DNA from: Promerops cafer
Taxonomy: Eukaryota; Chordata; Aves; Passeriformes; Nectariniidae
Length of the DNA: 64,000 nucleotides
Direction: 5' to 3'
Assembly (NCBI GenBank): GCA_013398275.1
Contig: VZSE01006029.1
Span: forward strand, 1,392,000 to 1,455,999
The position numbers and the translations under genes are program-made. The notes under the pieces are model-generated. The model saw only the letters and a list, made by a program, of their open reading frames with translations, was not told the origin of the DNA and made no database searches. Each line of letters opens with the position of its first letter. Position 1 is the first letter of the stretch. Below, one piece after another: positions 61,601 to 64,000 of this stretch.

Positions 61601-64000
61601 CTATGAATTTAACAGGAGGCAAAAAGAACAGATTCCAGAAGGGTTTATGCAGTGTTGTGCTGAGGTCTGGAACTCTGCTCAGACACTGTCCAAGTTTTCT
61701 GGTGGAATATTAACTTGTTACTAATAGTCTTGGACAATCTTCTAAATTTTGGAATCATTGCAGGTGAACACTCTTAGCTGTGATTAAACACGGTGTGCCT
61801 TATAAGGAAATAATGACATTTGTGTAATAGCTACATCCTTGTCAGTTATTAATAAGACTAGTAATTGTTTAAAGTAGATATTTTCATTGGAAAGTATCTA
61901 ATTTTTGTGGACAGAATTGTGGAAAAATACAGGAAAATCATGCCAATATTTAAACAGATGTTTTCAATTTTGTTTTCTAAATCTCAGTGATTTCTACAAA
62001 AGTAATTTTTTACATATTGTGTAGATGCCATTTAGGAATGTAACAATAATACTTAGATTTACACAGCACTCCGTGGGCAAAATTGGTCTTAGCACCAATT
62101 CCAGGACTGTCAGTGAATGTGTTATGTGGGATCCTAGTCCCAAATGTGCAGATGTATTTTTCTGTGTATCATATACTCTGCAATCCCCTAATTGATGTGA
62201 CTTCTATTTGGATTTTTTGTGGTGGGACAAAGCTGTGAAGTCTTTGTCTCCTCCCAATATACAGGGAAACATGAAACCAGCAGCAAGATAAAGAAAAAAT
62301 TACCAAAATTGTAAAAGCACACATGATCAGCTTATGACTCCTGAGATTGCTAGTGCTTTAAGTTCTTTCAGTGTTATGTTTTTATTGTTGTTGAGGGTTA
62401 ATTTGACCTAAGTAGGCACATGCAGTCTCTGGAGTATACTTTGTTTTTTGGGTAATTTGCCAATATGAGCTTCGATTGGCCATTGTTTTGTTCACTCACA
62501 TATAGTTTTAATTTTTCAGGAATGCCCCTATGTGCTTTCTGTTGTGAATTCCTGAAAGCAGGCGGTTGATGTACTTGCACAAACATGCTTTTATTTTCTC
62601 TAACACCTGAAAAAAATTCAAGTTAAGCCCTGTGGAAAAAGGTACACATCTTCAGAGGTAGAAAATGTGATTTCCCTTCTGTGCAAAATCTACAATATAT
62701 TTATTGGATTGTGGTCAAAGAGAAGTGGTGTTAATAGTGTTTACTGAAGCCTCTTTATCTTTTTGTCTGTTTTTTAAGAGTCCTTTGAGTTTTGTTTGGA
62801 GAAGCTTTGTGGCCCATATGCACCTAAACCACTTCTGAGGTGGCGGATGCAGTCATCTGTGGTTAGTAACTTCTACCACGATGGAGAATTTAAGTATTCA
62901 TTGAAGAAATAAATAGTTCAAACTAAAAATGACTGAGCAGAATAGGACAAACTAACAGGAAACAATCTGCAAAAGGAGAAAAGTTGGGTGAAGGAAAAGA
63001 GAATGAGAAGAAAATGAGGAGCAGCTGAAGAGAGGAGCTCTTCTCTGGGCTTCCCGTTCCACCTAATCTCAGTCTATTGGTTTAGTTCTGCCACAAGCTG
63101 CAGGCAGTCTTTGTGTTTTGCCTGCATCAAATTTTCTTGCAGCCCTGCTGGGCTAAGATAAGATGGTCAGTTGCAGCTTGTTTGGTGGCACTGCATCCTT
63201 GTGGAGGCAGGTGTGTGACCTTGGACAGAAGAGCTCTTAGCATACTCTGTGGTAGCAACAGTGCAGCCTCTGACACTTTTTAAAAATATTCCTTGAGCAG
63301 ATTTACACCTTTGCCTTCTCCTTACTCTACTTTCTTACACAATTGTCTTGCTGACAGTGCTTGTTTTCAGGGATGTAGAGGTTGCTATCAGACAACCTTT
63401 ATAGAAAACTCTGTTCCTCAGCTCTAACAGAATGGCTACTTATGTAGCTGCTGTGGGAGAAGACCTTCTGTATTCTCCTAGCAGATGGGACTTCTGAAGA
63501 GGACTTAAACCTAGTTTGTAGCTCAACAAGATTGCTGCTCAAGTCTTTGCCATTTTTCTTGGCTGTGTGCCCTTGCTGTGATTTGCTTCAGTTGTACATA
63601 ATTTTCTAATTTCTGCCATGATCCTTGCTGGCACTCTGCATGTGTTTTGCTTCAGTTTCCTGCTGCCTTGGTTTTCCTGTTTGGTTTTCCTTGGCACTTT
63701 GCCCCAGCCACTTGGCCTAACTGTTGTGCTATCTAAAACTTATCACTTGTTGAAGAAGGGGAAAGGAGATTCCTTATTTTGTTGTGTTCCATTCTGTATG
63801 CTTGAGTCAGGACCAGTTCCAAGACTGGCCTCAATGCGTAAGTAAATACTGTAAAAACCAGAAGTAATAAGTAAGAAGTAATAAGAACTAAGCTTTTTGA
63901 TGCTTGCCCCAAATTTTGTGTTATTTGTGCAAATGGTTCACTCATGGCCCTCAAGAGGTAAAGGATGAAACTTGTAGATATCTAAGATCTGCAGACCTTA

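Larger units (their letters stand above)
55990..64000 (+). other. CA8: CA8 intron 3 (5' part, continues past the window)
   Basis: Starts with donor gtaaga after exon 3. I looked for the next coding segment (LHLIHWN in CA8) in the remaining 8 kb and did not find it, so intron 3 is at least 8.0 kb. It carries a short CR1 tail, a tRNA-headed SINE and a TTTG microsatellite; otherwise it is unique AT-rich sequence. Confidence 0.85.

Noticed and set aside
55990..64000. CA8 exon 4 within the window
   Set aside because: No segment encoding the expected LHLIHWN continuation with splice sites was found; the window ends in intron 3.
1..64000. CRISPR arrays, operons, phage or other prokaryote-type systems
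   Set aside because: The window is vertebrate DNA with spliced exons, LINEs and microsatellites; no regularly spaced repeat array is present.

Overview
The window is vertebrate nuclear DNA, almost certainly from a songbird-type (passerine) bird. Ten CR1 LINE fragments are visible, the dominant LINE of birds. A solo LTR has TGTC...GACA ends and 5-bp target-site duplications, as avian ERVL-type elements do. A short retroposon at 58471-58613 joins a tRNA-Ile-like head to a CR1-like tail, the structure of the passerine SINE family TguSINE1. Two assembly gaps and one single-N join show that this is a draft assembly.

Layout. Positions 1-51,300 look like a gene desert: AT-rich unique sequence carrying the solo LTR (892-2285, minus), CR1 fragments in both orientations (two of them as 5'-to-5' inverted pairs at 3556-5083 and 37221-38123), microsatellites, and a gap inside a TTCC repeat (32909-33071). 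No protein-coding gene can be supported there. About 51,330-52,100 is a CpG island interrupted by a second gap (51659-51735). The one real gene starts in or next to this island: CA8, encoding carbonic anhydrase-related protein VIII, on the + strand. Exon 2 (51935-52126) and exon 3 (55865-55989) are complete, with matching splice phases and good splice sites. Exon 1, which carries the start codon and an acidic N-terminus, is not visible and probably lies in the gap. From 55,990 to the window end is intron 3, with a small CR1 tail, the SINE and a TTTG repeat.

Biology. CA8 is a catalytically dead member of the alpha-carbonic anhydrase family. The replacement of the first zinc-ligand histidine by arginine can be read directly in exon 3. 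In mammals the protein binds the IP3 receptor ITPR1 and is abundant in Purkinje cells. In human, CA8 lies next to RAB2A, head to head and separated by a large gene-free interval. The 51 kb without genes upstream of CA8 here fits that arrangement, but RAB2A is not in the window.

I found no previously undescribed biological system. The best items for a second look are the precisely bounded LTR, the near-identical 292-bp duplication joined by a single N (probably an assembly error), the SINE with its tRNA head, the missing CA8 exon 1, and the CR1 insertion at the edge of the CA8 CpG island.
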